A DNA stretch of 64,000 nucleotides from Hymenopus coronatus. Taxonomy: Eukaryota > Arthropoda > Insecta > Mantodea > Hymenopodidae. The notes below the pieces were generated by a model. The model was not told the DNA's origin. It made no database searches and worked only from the letters and a program-made list of their open reading frames with translations. Below, piece after piece: positions 23,537 through 33,893 of this stretch. How positions within the stretch are numbered: position 1 is the first letter of the stretch; each line of letters begins with the position of its first letter. The DNA is taken from the NCBI GenBank assembly GCA_030762935.1, contig CM060883.1, forward strand, positions 33,875,501-33,939,500, given 5' to 3'. Position numbers and translations under genes: made by a program.

Positions 23537-23825
23537 CTCTCCGTAGTGTAATGGTTACCATGCTAACTTCGTATACCCAAGGTCGCGGGTTCAAACCTAG
23601 CGGAGGTCGATGGATTTTTTCGGGCGTAAAAATCCTTAGCATGACCTTCTTTGGAAGGGAAGTGACGCCGTTGGTCCCGTGTCGTAGATTTACGCACGTA
23701 AAAGAGCCTCAAACCTGATAAAGAGGCTTCTGAGCAAAATTAAGCGGTATTTCACGCCCAGTATAGAACGGGACGCTGAGAACCATAACAGTTAAAGAAC
23801 ATCCATAAATAAAACTCCATTTCCT
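23537..23825 (+). mobile_element. SINE-4, tRNA-derived
   Basis: Head CTCCGTAGTGTAATGGTTACC (A box) and GCGGGTTCAAACCTAGCGGAG (B box), then body ATTTTTTCGGGCGTAAAAATCC, GGTCCCGTGTCGTAGATTTA, GAGCAAAATTAAGCGG and a tail ATAAATAAAACTCC. Shared with 38214-38505 (plus) and 52630-52915 (minus). Confidence 0.88.
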
Positions 23826-24009
23826 TGTCTGGAAGACAAAATATTATTGACAGAGGATAAAATTAAGACTGCTTTGCTGGAAAGCGTTAGTGATAGTTCT
23901 CTTAGATGTGACATTAAGCATAACAGTGGAAAAAACAATGATACGGACACTGAAATTCAGTGAAACCAAGGAAAGACAATTTTTGGTGTTTTCTAGGATG
24001 GATGGGAAG

Positions 24010-24228
24010 AGAAATTCAGCAAAATTCGTCCAGCAGGAACAGATTTTTAGTAGCAGATTTTTCAAGATATATATTTTATTTGACATGTAAGGATCTTTAA
24101 TGTTCGGCATTTTAATCAAAATCATTAGTCATTTTTCAGAAACTCCAACATTTTTTCATGTAAAGGGTACTTTGGAATCGTGGAATTTTCTTGAAAAAAT
24201 TTGTCTCGTATCCTTAGAAGTGAATACA
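24010..24228 (+). mobile_element. HP860 middle fragment
   Basis: Only the central block remains: AAAATTCGTCCAGC, TATATTTTATTTGACATGTAA, ATTTTAATCAAAATCATTAG, CATGTAAAGGGTACTTTGG and the TCTTGAAAA...TCGTATCCTTAGAAG region. Both termini are missing. Confidence 0.75.
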
Positions 24229-24305
24229 TATCAAGGTAAAATTTATCAAAATATTTGTATCCATTTCCTAACAACTGTATGGACATCTACTCTGCTAAGG
24301 GAAAC

Positions 24306-24317
24306 TATATCTATCAG
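24306..24317 (+). repeat. Target-site duplication, left copy
   Basis: TATATCTATCAG, identical to 24639-24650, bracketing the Penelope-type foldback. Confidence 0.8.
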
Positions 24318-24395
24318 AAATAAGAACTGAAGCTTTCCTGGCGACGTGTTAATTCAAACTCTTCTCGGGCTTCTAGCCAGGTAAAAACTTGGCTT

Positions 24396-24436
24396 GACAC
24401 CAACGTTTCGAAGAAGTGCATCTTCCTCGTCTTCAG
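24396..24436 (-). ncRNA. Hammerhead-ribozyme-like core, minus copy
   Basis: Reverse complement of the motif at 24554-24594: TCTTCAG at 24430-24436 reads CTGAAGA on the minus strand and GAC at 24396-24398 reads GTC. Same arm, opposite strand. Confidence 0.6.
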
Positions 24437-24553
24437 GGTGAACTGATCTTTTCGCGTAGGTCTTGATGTTTCCTAATTGCCTGGTACATTTCTTTCCCGT
24501 AAAGGAATTTAAAATAAGAACTGAAGCTTTCCTGGCGACGTCTTCAGTTCACC

Positions 24554-24594
24554 CTGAAGACGAGGAAGATGCACTTCTTCGAAACGTTGGTGTC
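24554..24594 (+). ncRNA. Hammerhead-ribozyme-like core, plus copy
   Basis: Core CTGAAGA (24554-24560) fits CUGANGA. One extra C follows, then stem II GAGGAAG (24562-24568) pairs with CTTCTTC (24574-24580) with one G-U pair around loop ATGCA. GAAAC (24581-24585), a 6-nt loop GTTGGT and GTC (24592-24594) complete the short helix III and cleavage triplet. An unpaired base after CUGANGA is what I expect of PLE versions. A convincing stem I was not found, so activity is unproven. Confidence 0.6.
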
Positions 24595-24638
24595 AAGCCA
24601 AGTTTTTACCTGGCTAGAAGCCCGAGAAGAGTTTGAAT

Positions 24639-24650
24639 TATATCTATCAG
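24639..24650 (+). repeat. Target-site duplication, right copy
   Basis: TATATCTATCAG; its first T is shared with the end of the right arm. Confidence 0.8.
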
Positions 24651-24993
24651 GTTTAGGTTATGACGTAACTATTTATAACAAGATTCTACCGGGAAATTGC
24701 CATTATGCATTCTTCATCCGTCTGCTTAATAGAGGACAATGCTATTTCACAAATCACAAATAGGCCCATTGTAGCATTACAACCCCATTTGATGGTTGAA
24801 TAACTGACAGTCTACTGCTACTTCAATGATTATGGTCGGTTGGGGTCGGAGAATTAGGAACATGCTCATAGCAAACTCTGGCGGAGAAATTCGCCGAATT
24901 ATTCAGCTTAACTAGGAGTACAAGACCTTGAACTTAGCCTATGACTTATCTAGAAGAGAGAGCATTCAGTTCGACTCAAAAGCAAAAAGCAAA
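24651..24993. other. No recognisable feature
   Basis: No domain, tRNA-like head or repeat match seen. Confidence 0.35.
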
Positions 24994-25857
24994 ATCTAAT
25001 GTGCTGCATTCACATGACTTTCTCTGCAACAAATTATTGTTAAAATGCTTATGCTTCTATTTACTTCATGTTAATTGAGAAAAAAATTAGCAGAAAACGT
25101 CTTATTACTTGCTTCCTTGTAAGTAAAAGCAAAATAAGGGAGTACCATAGGTTAAAGTGATAGTCAAAAGCTGGCTGCTTTGTGACTGAAATTTGTATGG
25201 ACAGGAGTTGACAAATTTCTGTGCGAGAGAAGTATAAGTTTTTTAAAGCTGAAACCAATAACAAGGAATATCTAAAAAACGATCAACTCTCTGAAAATAA
25301 CAAATTGTGTTTTATCGTGATCTACATTTTTTTGTGTAGTGAAGTTTTTGTCTATCTCTTTCGGTTTACCAGTTATGCAAAATTCAATAAAAATCATCTA
25401 GAATAAAGAGGTCTTTTGAGATTATTCCCAGTAAATTCAAGACATACATTTAATTTGGCAAGTAAATATATTAAATATAAGATATTATAATCAAAATCGT
25501 TAGAACCCGTATTAAGAAAATCAAACTTTTCGAAATTTTCTCCATGTAAAAGGTAGTTTGGAGTGGGGGGATTTTCTTGTAAATCTTTATGTCGCATTCT
25601 TGGAAAATACCAAACTTAAGTACCAAGTTTGGTTTTAAACGTTCTTTTCGTTTTTCAGCTACGCTGCCCACAGACACACACACACACACTCACACACACT
25701 CACACACACACTCGGATATTTTTATAAAAATGCTTTTTTTTTGGATTAAGGGGGCTGAAAACATATATTTCCGGTGAAATCTCGGTATCGAATTTTTGGG
25801 TGCAATATAATACCTTCTATATATACTATGTACATAGTACGTATAGAGAAAGTAATA
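24994..25857 (+). mobile_element. HP860 repeat, near full length
   Basis: Starts ATCTAATGTGCTGCATTCAC; the CTACATCTCTG part is deleted to CTCTGCAACAAATT. CA tract at 25674-25712 with interspersed CT. Ends with hairpin TATATATACTATGTACATAG and GTATAGAGAAAGTAATAA. Confidence 0.88.
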
Positions 25858-25905
25858 ATATCGAGATTTCACCCTAGGTACTTGTTTTGAGGTCTCCTAA
25901 ATAAA
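25858..25905 (-). mobile_element. HP860 3' remnant in tail-to-tail position
   Basis: ATATCGAGATTTCACCCTAG and GTACTTGTTTTGAGGTCTCC match the reversed 3' block directly after the plus copy, without a second hairpin. Confidence 0.6.
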
Positions 25906-26082
25906 TAATAGTATTTATTACATTCTACCCTCTATCGTTTAGTAGTAATAAAATAAATTATTCTTAAGACATTTTTTTCTGTTTACTTCATTTTAATTGA
26001 GTTAAACCTTAACAAAAGTAGCTAATTATATATTTCGTTATAGACACAAAGGGAATAAAATATAGAAAGGTAGAATATGATC

Positions 26083-26240
26083 GCAAGATTCAATGGCATA
26101 GATTTGAACCACGGTTTTCCCAGCCTATACACGGTTGTTCCTACCACTAAACTACAACGGAAATATGCCGGCATGATATTAAATTCCCCAACTGACTCGA
26201 ATGTTTCCCGGCAAACCAGGAGGAGATTATTTTGATAAGA
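26083..26240 (-). mobile_element. SINE-3, tRNA-derived
   Basis: On the minus strand: leader AACATTCGAGTCAGTTGGGG, GGAATTTAATATCATGCCGG, A box TTGTAGTTTAGTGGTAGGA, and B box GTGGTTCAAATCTATGCC. The tRNA-like part ends at GCCATTG, as in the other copies. Confidence 0.8.
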
Positions 26241-26339
26241 TAACCAATGGCAATTTACAATGCAGTAAGTGTCTTAATTTCCGGGCTTCATAATTTAATC
26301 CACTTAGATCAACCAATGGTGATTCACTGTTTTTTAACA

Positions 26340-26450
26340 CAGGTCATGTACAGAAGGGAAAGCGATCCGCGGGATTTTCCGGTCTCCGTCCGGTTGCTCT
26401 TACCACTAAGCAACGGTGAACACATCCCGATATAACATTGGATTAATTAA
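26340..26450 (-). mobile_element. Second SINE-3-like copy, diverged
   Basis: Minus strand TATCGGGATGTGTTCACCG, then TTGCTTAGTGGTAAGAGC (A box) and ACCGGAAAATCCCGCGG in place of a clear B box. It follows another SINE-3 in the same orientation. Confidence 0.5.
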
Positions 26451-26530
26451 ATAACGATAGTCAGATGTTAAACAACTGGTCTTGAAATTCAATATTCTTT
26501 CAACGCGGAATTGGCTGATGCCACGAAGAA

Positions 26531-27225
26531 GTTAATTGTGTCTTTTAAAAGTACCTATATTTTTGGTGTAGTAAATGTTTATTTGTCGTTTGACATCTGC
26601 CAGTTGCATATGATAGTTGAAAATTCCTTAAGGACGGAGAGCACTTCAAAGGCTCTTCCCAGAAACTAAAGATGTGTATTTTATTTGTCATGTAAATTGT
26701 TTAGCTGAGTATTTCAATCAAAATTGGTGCACTATTTCCACTCTCTTACTCTCTGCATATAGAGGAGATACACCCCCACGACTTGCAAGTTAATCCCAGG
26801 TTCAGATGTCTTAAAAATTTGACAGAGTATCCAGGGATGGAGGCTCAGCCCAATGCTATTATGAAAACCAGGAATTAGATGATATGGAATGAAGGTGAAA
26901 TGGATGATAGGAAATATGATGTTGCAATATGATGGAATGAATGACGGGGGAAACCGGAAGTCTCAAAGAAAACCAGCACATATGCTGGTTCCTCCGCCAC
27001 AAATCACACATGCAGTCACTGGGATTGAACCCGGTCCGCCTAAGAGAGAGGCGAGCGGTTTAGCCACTCTATTTTCCAGGAAATAAAAACAATTCCAAAG
27101 GATAGTTTGGGAAGGAGGAATTTATATGAAAACTTTTGTCGCATATTTGGAAATTACTAAACTTAAATACAAATTTTGGTAAATAATAACGACTCTTGAT
27201 TTTCATTTTCTCTGCCATATTCAAT
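26531..27225 (+). mobile_element. Old HP860 repeat broken by insertions
   Basis: Two pieces of one plus copy: 26531-26735 (TGTCTTTTAAAAGTACC, TATTTTATTTGTCATGTAAA, TTTCAATCAAAATTG) and 27072-27225 (CCAGGAAATAAAAACAATTCC, GATAGTTTGGGAAGG, ACTAAACTTAAATAC). Between them lie about 145 bp of unknown DNA and a SINE-1. Strong divergence makes it one of the oldest copies. Confidence 0.65.
26880..27071 (-). mobile_element. SINE-1, diverged
   Basis: On the minus strand GTGGCTAAACCGCTCGCC, GGTTCAATCCCAGTGACTGC, CATGTGTGATTTGTGGCGG and CCGGTTTCCCCCGTC match SINE-1 in order. The body beyond 26930 is poorly conserved. Confidence 0.75.
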
Positions 27226-27345
27226 GGAAAATGTTGTACTAGCAGGTAGAGAAATTATTACATTCCACACCAAAATTCAATAGCGAAGTTTTACCGAAAA
27301 CATTTTGAGGAACTCTGAATCCAAAACAAGCATTTTCAGAATAAA
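27226..27345 (-). mobile_element. HP860 3' end, tail-to-tail with the previous copy
   Basis: AGCAGGTAGAGAAATTATTAC, ACACCAAAATTCAATAGCG, AAGTTTTACCGAAAACATT and AAGCATTTTCAGAATAAAG are the reversed 3' block. The hairpin is largely decayed. Confidence 0.6.
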
Positions 27346-27473
27346 GTCTTCAACTTTCCTCTCTTAATTTAAATGTTGGTTATAAATTAATATCTCCTCA
27401 TAAAGCGTAATAGAATAAAGAAAAAGAATAACACAGTGTTTAATAATAGAACAAATATAAAAATCTGGTATTA

Positions 27474-28179
27474 CATTTATGACTTTCTGCTCAAGCTATT
27501 GTTACATATTATTTGTTTCCACATCGTACTAATCGAGATAAACGTTAGCAGAAATGGTCTTATTACTTGCTACTAGAAACATAAGGGAATACACTAGGCT
27601 AAAACGATAATCAAATCTTTTAAAAGCTGTCACTATGTGAAACAACTGACATTCGGTTCTCATTGCAAAGGCCAGGAGTAAACAAGAGAGCTTAAACGAA
27701 AGATGACTTCCGGTTTGTGAAAAGTTTAAGTAGTTTAAAAAACGGTTAAGTCTACAAATAATTTGTAGATATGACATAAATTCTGTGTTTTAAAGAGCTC
27801 TGTTTTTTTTTTTTTTTTTTTTTGAGCTTTCGTCTACTTATTATGGTTAACTAGTTATACAAAATTTGTTCAGAATGAAGAGGTCTTTAGAGGTTATCCC
27901 CAGAAAATTCAAGATATACATTTTGTTTGCCATATAAATATCTTTATTATACGCATTTTAGCTAAAATCGTTACAGCCATTGATGAAAAAAATCAAAATT
28001 TTGGAAAGGGTAGTTTGGGTTGGGAGGATTTTCTTAAAAATCTTCGTATTGCATCCTTGAAAGATTCTAAACTAAATATCAAGTTTGGTAATTTATGACG
28101 TTTTGTTTTGTGTTATTTTGTTCAAACACACAATACATATTCACCTATGCACTATGCACTAAAAAGAGAAAGTAAAAAT
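27474..28179 (+). mobile_element. HP860 repeat, diverged, with poly(T)
   Basis: Starts TCTGGTATTACATTTATGAC and ends AAAGAGAAAGTAAAAATA. A T run of about 19 at 27806-27824 replaces the short T tract at the CTCTACATTTTTT site. The 3' hairpin is reduced to ACCTATGCACTATGCAC, so this copy is old. Confidence 0.75.
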
Positions 28180-28565
28180 ACGTATATTGTCACATCCTGA
28201 CTGTGTGCAAGGATGTGGTAGCATTATAATTTGTACTTATCATAATGTTGGCGACATTGCCAACTTGAACGTTCATTAAAACCCCGGGAAGCGTGGCAAT
28301 TGTCTCTTTAACAATGTGAACTTCGTATTGTAGAGATGTAAAGACGGAGCAGCGGCTCCTCTGGGACACCAAGCTTAGCCTCGCGCCAAGATGGTGACAT
28401 GTATTCTTTACAAGTTAACAATATATTTGCTAGTGATTTTGAAGTGTTTGTTTTTAAATTAGTAGCTTAGTTAACCCATCTACGTCCTTTTTATTTAATT
28501 CATTAGGTTTTCCCCTGTTGTATAGGGTTTTGCATATACGGGTGCGTCCCTCTATGTAGTAAAAA

Positions 28566-29445
28566 TCTGATGTGTTACACTCCCATGACTTTCTGTAGCC
28601 GTTCTACAAACTTCTTACATAAGATTATTCTTCTTTCTGCACCTTGTTAATCGAGGTATTCAGCACAATGTTCTTATTACTTAGTTCGTTATAAGTAGGA
28701 AGAAAATAAGGGAATACACTAGGCTAAATCGATAGTCAAATATTTTAAAAGCTGTTGTAATGCGAATGTCATTACAAATCGCTTCTTTTCTTGGCCAGGA
28801 GTAGAACAAAAGAAAAACGGACACACCCATCTGAGAAAAGTATAAGTACTTCACAGTTGAAACTAATAACAATGAATACCTCGAAAACGGTAAGCTCCAC
28901 GAAAAAATGTATATGACGTAAGTTGTGTATTTTAACAAGGCCTACATTTTTTTGTTGAGTAAGTTTTTGTCTATCTCTTACGGTTTACTAGTTATGCCAA
29001 ATTAAGCGAAATTCATCCAGAATAAACAGGTCTTAAGAAGCTATTCCAGAAAATTCAAGATATAAAATTTATTTGTCAGGTAAATATGTTTAATATACGA
29101 TATTTTAATCAAAATCGTTAGTCATTTTTAAGAAAATCAAAATTTTCGAAAAAAGTTCCATGTAAAGTGTAGTTTGGGGTGGGGGGATTTTTCTCAAAAT
29201 CTTCGTGTCGCATCCCTGGAAGATACTGAACTTAAATACCAGGTTTGGTATTTTAGTTACTTTTCGTTTTTGAGTTATCGTGTTCACACACACATACACA
29301 CGGACCTTTTTCTGGAAATGCTTTTTTTGGATTCAGGGGTTCCTAAAACATGTATTTCCGGTGAAATCTCGACATCGAATTTTCGGGTGGAATCCAATAC
29401 TTCTCTATCCCTATGTACATTGTACGGGGCCCGAGAAAGTAAAAA
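28566..29445 (+). mobile_element. HP860 repeat, subfamily B
   Basis: Starts TCTGATGTGTTACACTCCC and has the B markers TTCTACAAACTTC, TGCGAATGTCATTACAAATC and GGCCAGGAGTAGAACAAAAG. The hairpin is of the B type (CTCTATCCC / TATGTACA / GGGG). CA tract short at 29284-29300. Confidence 0.88.
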
Positions 29446-29565
29446 GTATATTTTGTCTCAGTTTTACCTCTCGCTGCAAAGCGAGTCCCTTAAACTAGAT
29501 GTGGGGGTGACATATTATGTTTAAATTTCTTAAAGAAATGGCATTTGAATAAAACTGGGAGTACG

Positions 29566-30197
29566 TGAATAGCTTAACTCAAGGACGAAGTGTCGGTGAA
29601 ACGGCAAGCTTAATATTTAAGTTCAGTGTCTTCCAAAGGATTGATACGAATATTTTCACAAAAATTACCTTCCAAAAATGACATTTATATGCAAGATTTT
29701 TCGAAAATTTTAATTTTTTTCAAAAATTGCTCTAATGATTAATATTAAAACACTATGTATAAATATATTTGCATTCAAATAAAATGTATATATTGCATTT
29801 TCTGGAAATAGGATCTGAAGTTCTTTTCTTTGTGCTGGTAAATTGTAAGGGATAAATAAAGTCTTACTTTACAAAAATGTGGTATCATTAAAACACAGAA
29901 TTTATGTAAAATATATTTTGTGTTAACCATTTCCGAAATATTCCTTGTTTTCGGTTTAATTTTCCAAATACTTTCCTCAAATAAAAAGGCATTTGTTTTT
30001 CTTTGAATTTTTAATATTGGTAATGCAAATAGAACATAATTTCAAGGTCAACATGATAAAAGCTCTGAATGTTGCTTACTCTTACATTTCTGCCAATGCT
30101 TATCTCAATAAGAATGAGGTACTTAGAGGAATAAACTTTTGTAAGAATAGTTTATTCCAGATTAGGTAGAGAAGGTCATACGAATGTAACACATCAG
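29566..30197 (-). mobile_element. HP860 repeat, 3'-truncated, diverged
   Basis: Minus copy from AAGTTCAGTGTCTTCCAAAG through AAAATTTTAATTTTTTTC and ATAAAATGTATATATTGC to the 5' end GAATGTAACACATCAG, which is of the subfamily B type. Confidence 0.75.
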
Positions 30198-30204
30198 CTT
30201 TACA

Positions 30205-30350
30205 GCAATGCTGCTCACATACAGAGACATGGGCGCACACGCACACAAGAGACTTTTCTAAAAGTACCTTATTTGAATTCAAGGAGTCTCAAAACTTTTA
30301 TTTCCGATGAAATATCGGATGGTATACAATTATTACCTTCTTTGCCTTCT
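30205..30350 (+). mobile_element. HP860 3' fragment
   Basis: GCTGCTCACATACAGAGACA, a mixed CA tract, TTTCTAAAAGTACC, TTCAAGGAGTCTCAAAAC and TTTCCGATGAAATATCGG. The hairpin is lost; the fragment ends around TTACCTTCTTTGCC. Confidence 0.65.
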
Positions 30351-31000
30351 GTGTGTGTCAAGCTGTTCTAGCCAAAAGAGCACCGAGTAACTAGCGAGTC
30401 GCAGGGGTCTTCCTGAAACATGCAATACAGCACAGGATTGATAAATAGTAAGAGGTGTGGTGTAGTATAACTTTGCCCAATAGCGTATTGGCTATCACAC
30501 TATCTCTCCACCTCTGCTCCGAGTTTTGTGCTTGAGTACGCGTGTGTACTCTCACTCAGATTAGTCGAGTTGGAAAACCCCGTTTTTCGTGGTAGACGAA
30601 GTAATAATATATATTTTTAAAATGATCACTAAGTGCCCATCTGTGAACTTCAGAGTTTAACGATACCAACTTTTGACTTCAGTAGCTTCCATGGAAAATA
30701 TACCGTTATTTAAGAATTTTTCAAGTGGATCTAACGATTTTCATTAACGTAGAATGTAAATCTTAAACATTTTGTGAATAGCCATAATGAATTTTGTACG
30801 ATTTTATACAGTTTGTAAACGTTAACATTTAAAAATTTAAAACAATGGTAAAGAGGAAGTATCGCAAAATTTATATAAATGATGTAGTTTAACAATATAC
30901 ACACATTTTTGTCTATCAGTTAATGACCAGGGAAAGCCTCAAAAAGTGACGTCCTTTCTGACCCCAATTTTCTGCCCAACAATAGCAGTGTGTTTTTTTG
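30351..31000. other. No recognisable feature
   Basis: 30360-30600 is less AT-rich than the rest and may be unique host DNA. No frame or repeat recognised. Confidence 0.35.
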
Positions 31001-31262
31001 TTTTTTAATTGTTTTATTTGTTTTAACTTCAGTGGTCATGTCGGGGGCTTTTGACTTGTAAAACAACTCGTATTACTAAAGGTTTAGAACATTAGTTAAT
31101 TAGTTTTTATATCACTAAACACACGCACATTCATACTTCCAGACTCTGTAGGGGATAGGGAATACTTCTGGTTAAAGAAAAATGTCCCGCCCAGGCCGGG
31201 AATTGAACCCGGGACCTCGAGTGAGAAGTTAGCTCGCTAATCACTCGATCACGGAGGTAGTC
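31001..31262 (-). mobile_element. SINE-2, tRNA-derived
   Basis: Minus strand: head CTCCGTGATCGAGTGATTAGC (A box), GTCCCGGGTTCAATTCCCGG (B box with paired arms), then body AACCAGAAGTATTCCC, CCCTACAGAGTCTGGAAG and TATGAATGTGCGTGTG. AT-rich sequence to about 31001 may be the tail. The same order occurs at 38505-38652. Confidence 0.85.
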
Positions 31263-31344
31263 AGCAGTATGTTTTGTTTTCTATCTTAAATATTTTAACA
31301 TTTAGGGCTTTTAGTAGAGCCTATCACTTTATAGACTTTTAATG

Positions 31345-31440
31345 TCATGTCAGCATGTTGTCATGGTAGCTTAATGGTAAGAGAAACCGATGGAAACTGG
31401 GAAATCCGTGGTTCAAATTCCGGCTATGGCATTGCATTTC
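31345..31440 (+). mobile_element. SINE-3, tRNA-like part
   Basis: CATGTTGTCATGGTAGCTTA, ATGGTAAGAG (A box), CCGTGGTTCAAATTCCGG (B box) and CTATGGCATTGCATTTC. The acceptor-stem-like GTCATGG and CTATGGC ends are both present. Confidence 0.8.
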
Positions 31441-32018
31441 ATAACAAAACTGTTAAAAGGTGTTACAAATTTTAACACATGGAAAACAACATTGCCAAAC
31501 TAAAATACGTATTTAACAAATTTACAAATATTGCACAGTGAGATTACATAGTGAAGTACGAGCAATTTTGTTGCTTCCTCAACGAGTGTTGTAGCATATT
31601 GTGTAGCTGTTTAAATGACTACATAAAAATTGTACCTACCATTTTAAAACATAACAGCAAATTTTCTGCTTCACATTCCCTCAAAAGAAGCCGCATTTCG
31701 CAGGAAATGAAAACCCTCTCTTGAAATCCGTGCACGATAACTAGAAATGTACCTCGGAGACCAATTTTATATACAAAGAACAAAGAACGACTTCAAAGGG
31801 GGAAGGTAGCGTGCTTTACTGCCTATATCCGTGCTTAAATTAACAAGTAGAAAACCACCCCAACAATAGTATGAATTTCGCAGAAGTAATTGTTATAGAG
31901 ACACGAAATAATAATTTGTTTGGCGCATTCAATGCTTTTATCTACCCATCCTTCAACAACACATTCTTTAAACGTTTATTCTTCTATTTAATTCAGTTTG
32001 AACGTGACAGATATGAAA

Positions 32019-32094
<76 letters not shown>

Positions 32095-32187
32095 CAATAA
32101 CGACTTCCCATTTGAGAAAAGTGTGAATACTTTAAAATTACAAAACAAAATTGCAAGAATATATCAGGTCAAAATATCTCCACAAAA
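31441..32187. other. No gene; long (GA)n microsatellite inside
   Basis: Perfect (GA)n of about 36 units at 32019-32092. Around it, TTATTCTTCTATTTAATTC (31978-31996) and CTTCCCATTTGAGAAAAGTG (32103-32122) recall HP860 5' and middle blocks, so the microsatellite may have grown inside a degraded copy. The open frame across the GA run is a translation of the repeat. Confidence 0.55.
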
Positions 32188-32961
32188 ATCTAAAGTTCCA
32201 TTCATGACTTTCTTTGCATCTCTGTAACAAATGATTGCTAATAAGCTTATTCTTCTATCAACTTTATTCTAATCGAGATAAACTATTAGTAGAAATCTTA
32301 TTACTTGCTTCCTTATAAGTAGGAGGGAAGTAAGGGAAACCGACAGTCACATGTTTTACAATGTGGTTGCTATGGGATTGAAATCAGTTTCTTTGCGTGG
32401 GCAGGAGTAGACAAGTCCTGTTTGAGAAAAGTTCAAGCATTTAAAAACTGAAATCAATAACAAGGAATATTTCGAAAACTGATAACTCCAGGGGAAAAAA
32501 AGTTATATCTCATAAATTATGTGTTTTAAGGAGCTCTACATTTTTGTGTCGTAAGCTTTTTTGTCTACCTCTTACGGTTTATTACTTAAGTAAAATTAAA
32601 AAAAATAATCCAGAATAAAGAAATTTTAGAGACTATTTCCAGAAAATAAAAGATTTACATTTTATATGTCGTGAACATATCTTAAGCATAAGAAAGTTTA
32701 ATCTAAATCGTTGGAATCATTTTTGAGAAAACCAGCATTTTCGAAAAGGTAGTTGGGGGTGGAAGATTTTCTTGAAAATCTTGAGCTATGCTGCCCACAG
32801 ATAAACACACAAACCCATTGACCTTTTTTCTAAAAATGCTTTTTTTTTTTTTATATTCCCAAAACATGTACTTCCGATCTATTCTCAGCATCGAATTTTT
32901 GGGTGAAATAAAATACCTTCTCTATACACTATGTATATAGTATGTGTGGAGAAAGTAAAAA
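32188..32961 (+). mobile_element. HP860 repeat in head-to-tail tandem
   Basis: Starts ATCTAAAGTTCCATTCATG and ends hairpin plus GAGAAAGTAAAAA at 32961, one base before the next copy begins. Part of the block with GCATCCTTGGAAGAT is deleted (CTTGAAAATCTTGAGCTATG). Confidence 0.85.
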
Positions 32962-32962
32962 G

Positions 32963-33695
32963 ATCTGATGTGTTACAATCACATGACTTTCTCTACAAAC
33001 AAACTTCTTACAAAAGATTATTCCTCTTTCAACACCATGCTAATCGAGATAAACATTAGCAGAATTTTATTACTTAGTTCCTTATAAGTAGACAAGAACT
33101 AAGGGAAAGCACTAGGCTAAAGTGATAGTCAAATGTTTTAAAATCTGTTGTTATGCGATTGTCATTGCAAATCACTTCTTTGCTTGGCCAGGAGTAGAAC
33201 AAAAGAAAAACGGACACTCCCATCTCAGAAAGGTATAAATACTTCACAACTGAAACTTATAACAAGGAATACCTCGAAGACAGTAAGCTCCACGAAAAAA
33301 ATGTATATGAAAAATTTTATATATTTTAACAAGATCTACATTTTTTGTATACGAAGTTTTTGTCTATCTCTTACGGTTTACTAGTTATGCCAAATTAAGC
33401 AAAAGTTATCCAGAATAAACAGCTCTTTAGAAGCTATTCCCAGAGAAATCATGATGTACATTGTATTTGTGATAGAAATGCTCTAATATGCAGTATTTCA
33501 ATCAAAATCGTTAGAGCCATTTTTAAGAAAAACAACATTTTCGAAACTTTATCCATGTAAAGAGTAATTAGGTGTAGGGGGATTTTCTTGAAAATCTTCG
33601 TGTCGCATCCTTTGAAGATGCCAAACTTTAATTTTGGTATTTAATAGTCTTTTCGTTTTTGAGCTATGCTGTCCACAGACACACACACACAGGCA

Positions 33696-33744
<49 letters not shown>

Positions 33745-33893
33745 GGACCTGTTTCTGAAAATGCTTTTTTTTTTACTCAGGGGGTCCTAAAACATGTATT
33801 TCCAGTGAAATCTCGACATCGAATTTCTGGGTGGAATACAATACTTCTCTATCCCTATGTACATTGTACATACGGGGTTAGAGAAAGTAATAA
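32963..33893 (+). mobile_element. HP860 repeat, subfamily B, longest CA tract
   Basis: Starts ATCTGATGTGTTACAATCAC directly after the previous copy. CA tract of about 63 bp at 33678-33740. It carries the clearest B hairpin: CTCTA, CCC, TATGTACA pairing with TGTACATA, GGG, TAGAG, then AAAGTAA. Confidence 0.9.

Larger units (their letters stand above)
24318..24638. mobile_element. Head-to-head Penelope-type terminal repeats, complete insertion
   Basis: A 321-bp insertion with a 12-bp duplication. Order: direct repeat (24318-24347, AAATAAGAACTGAAGCTTTC...), inverted arm L (24351-24446), spacer (24447-24511), second direct repeat (24512-24541), inverted arm R (24544-24639). The 96-bp arms are almost perfect reverse complements. 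Each holds CCTGAAGACGAGGAAG...CTTCGAAACGTTG, the signature of Penelope-like element terminal repeats, which are known to carry hammerhead ribozyme motifs. No coding part. It is either a non-autonomous PLE or a solo inverted-terminal product. Confidence 0.8.

Noticed and set aside
31871..32227. A 118-residue frame with a long Arg-Glu repeat
   Set aside because: The repeat is a translation of the (GA)n microsatellite.
33678..33740. CRISPR or other phased array in CA-rich tracts
   Set aside because: It is a simple dinucleotide repeat without spacers, in eukaryotic DNA.
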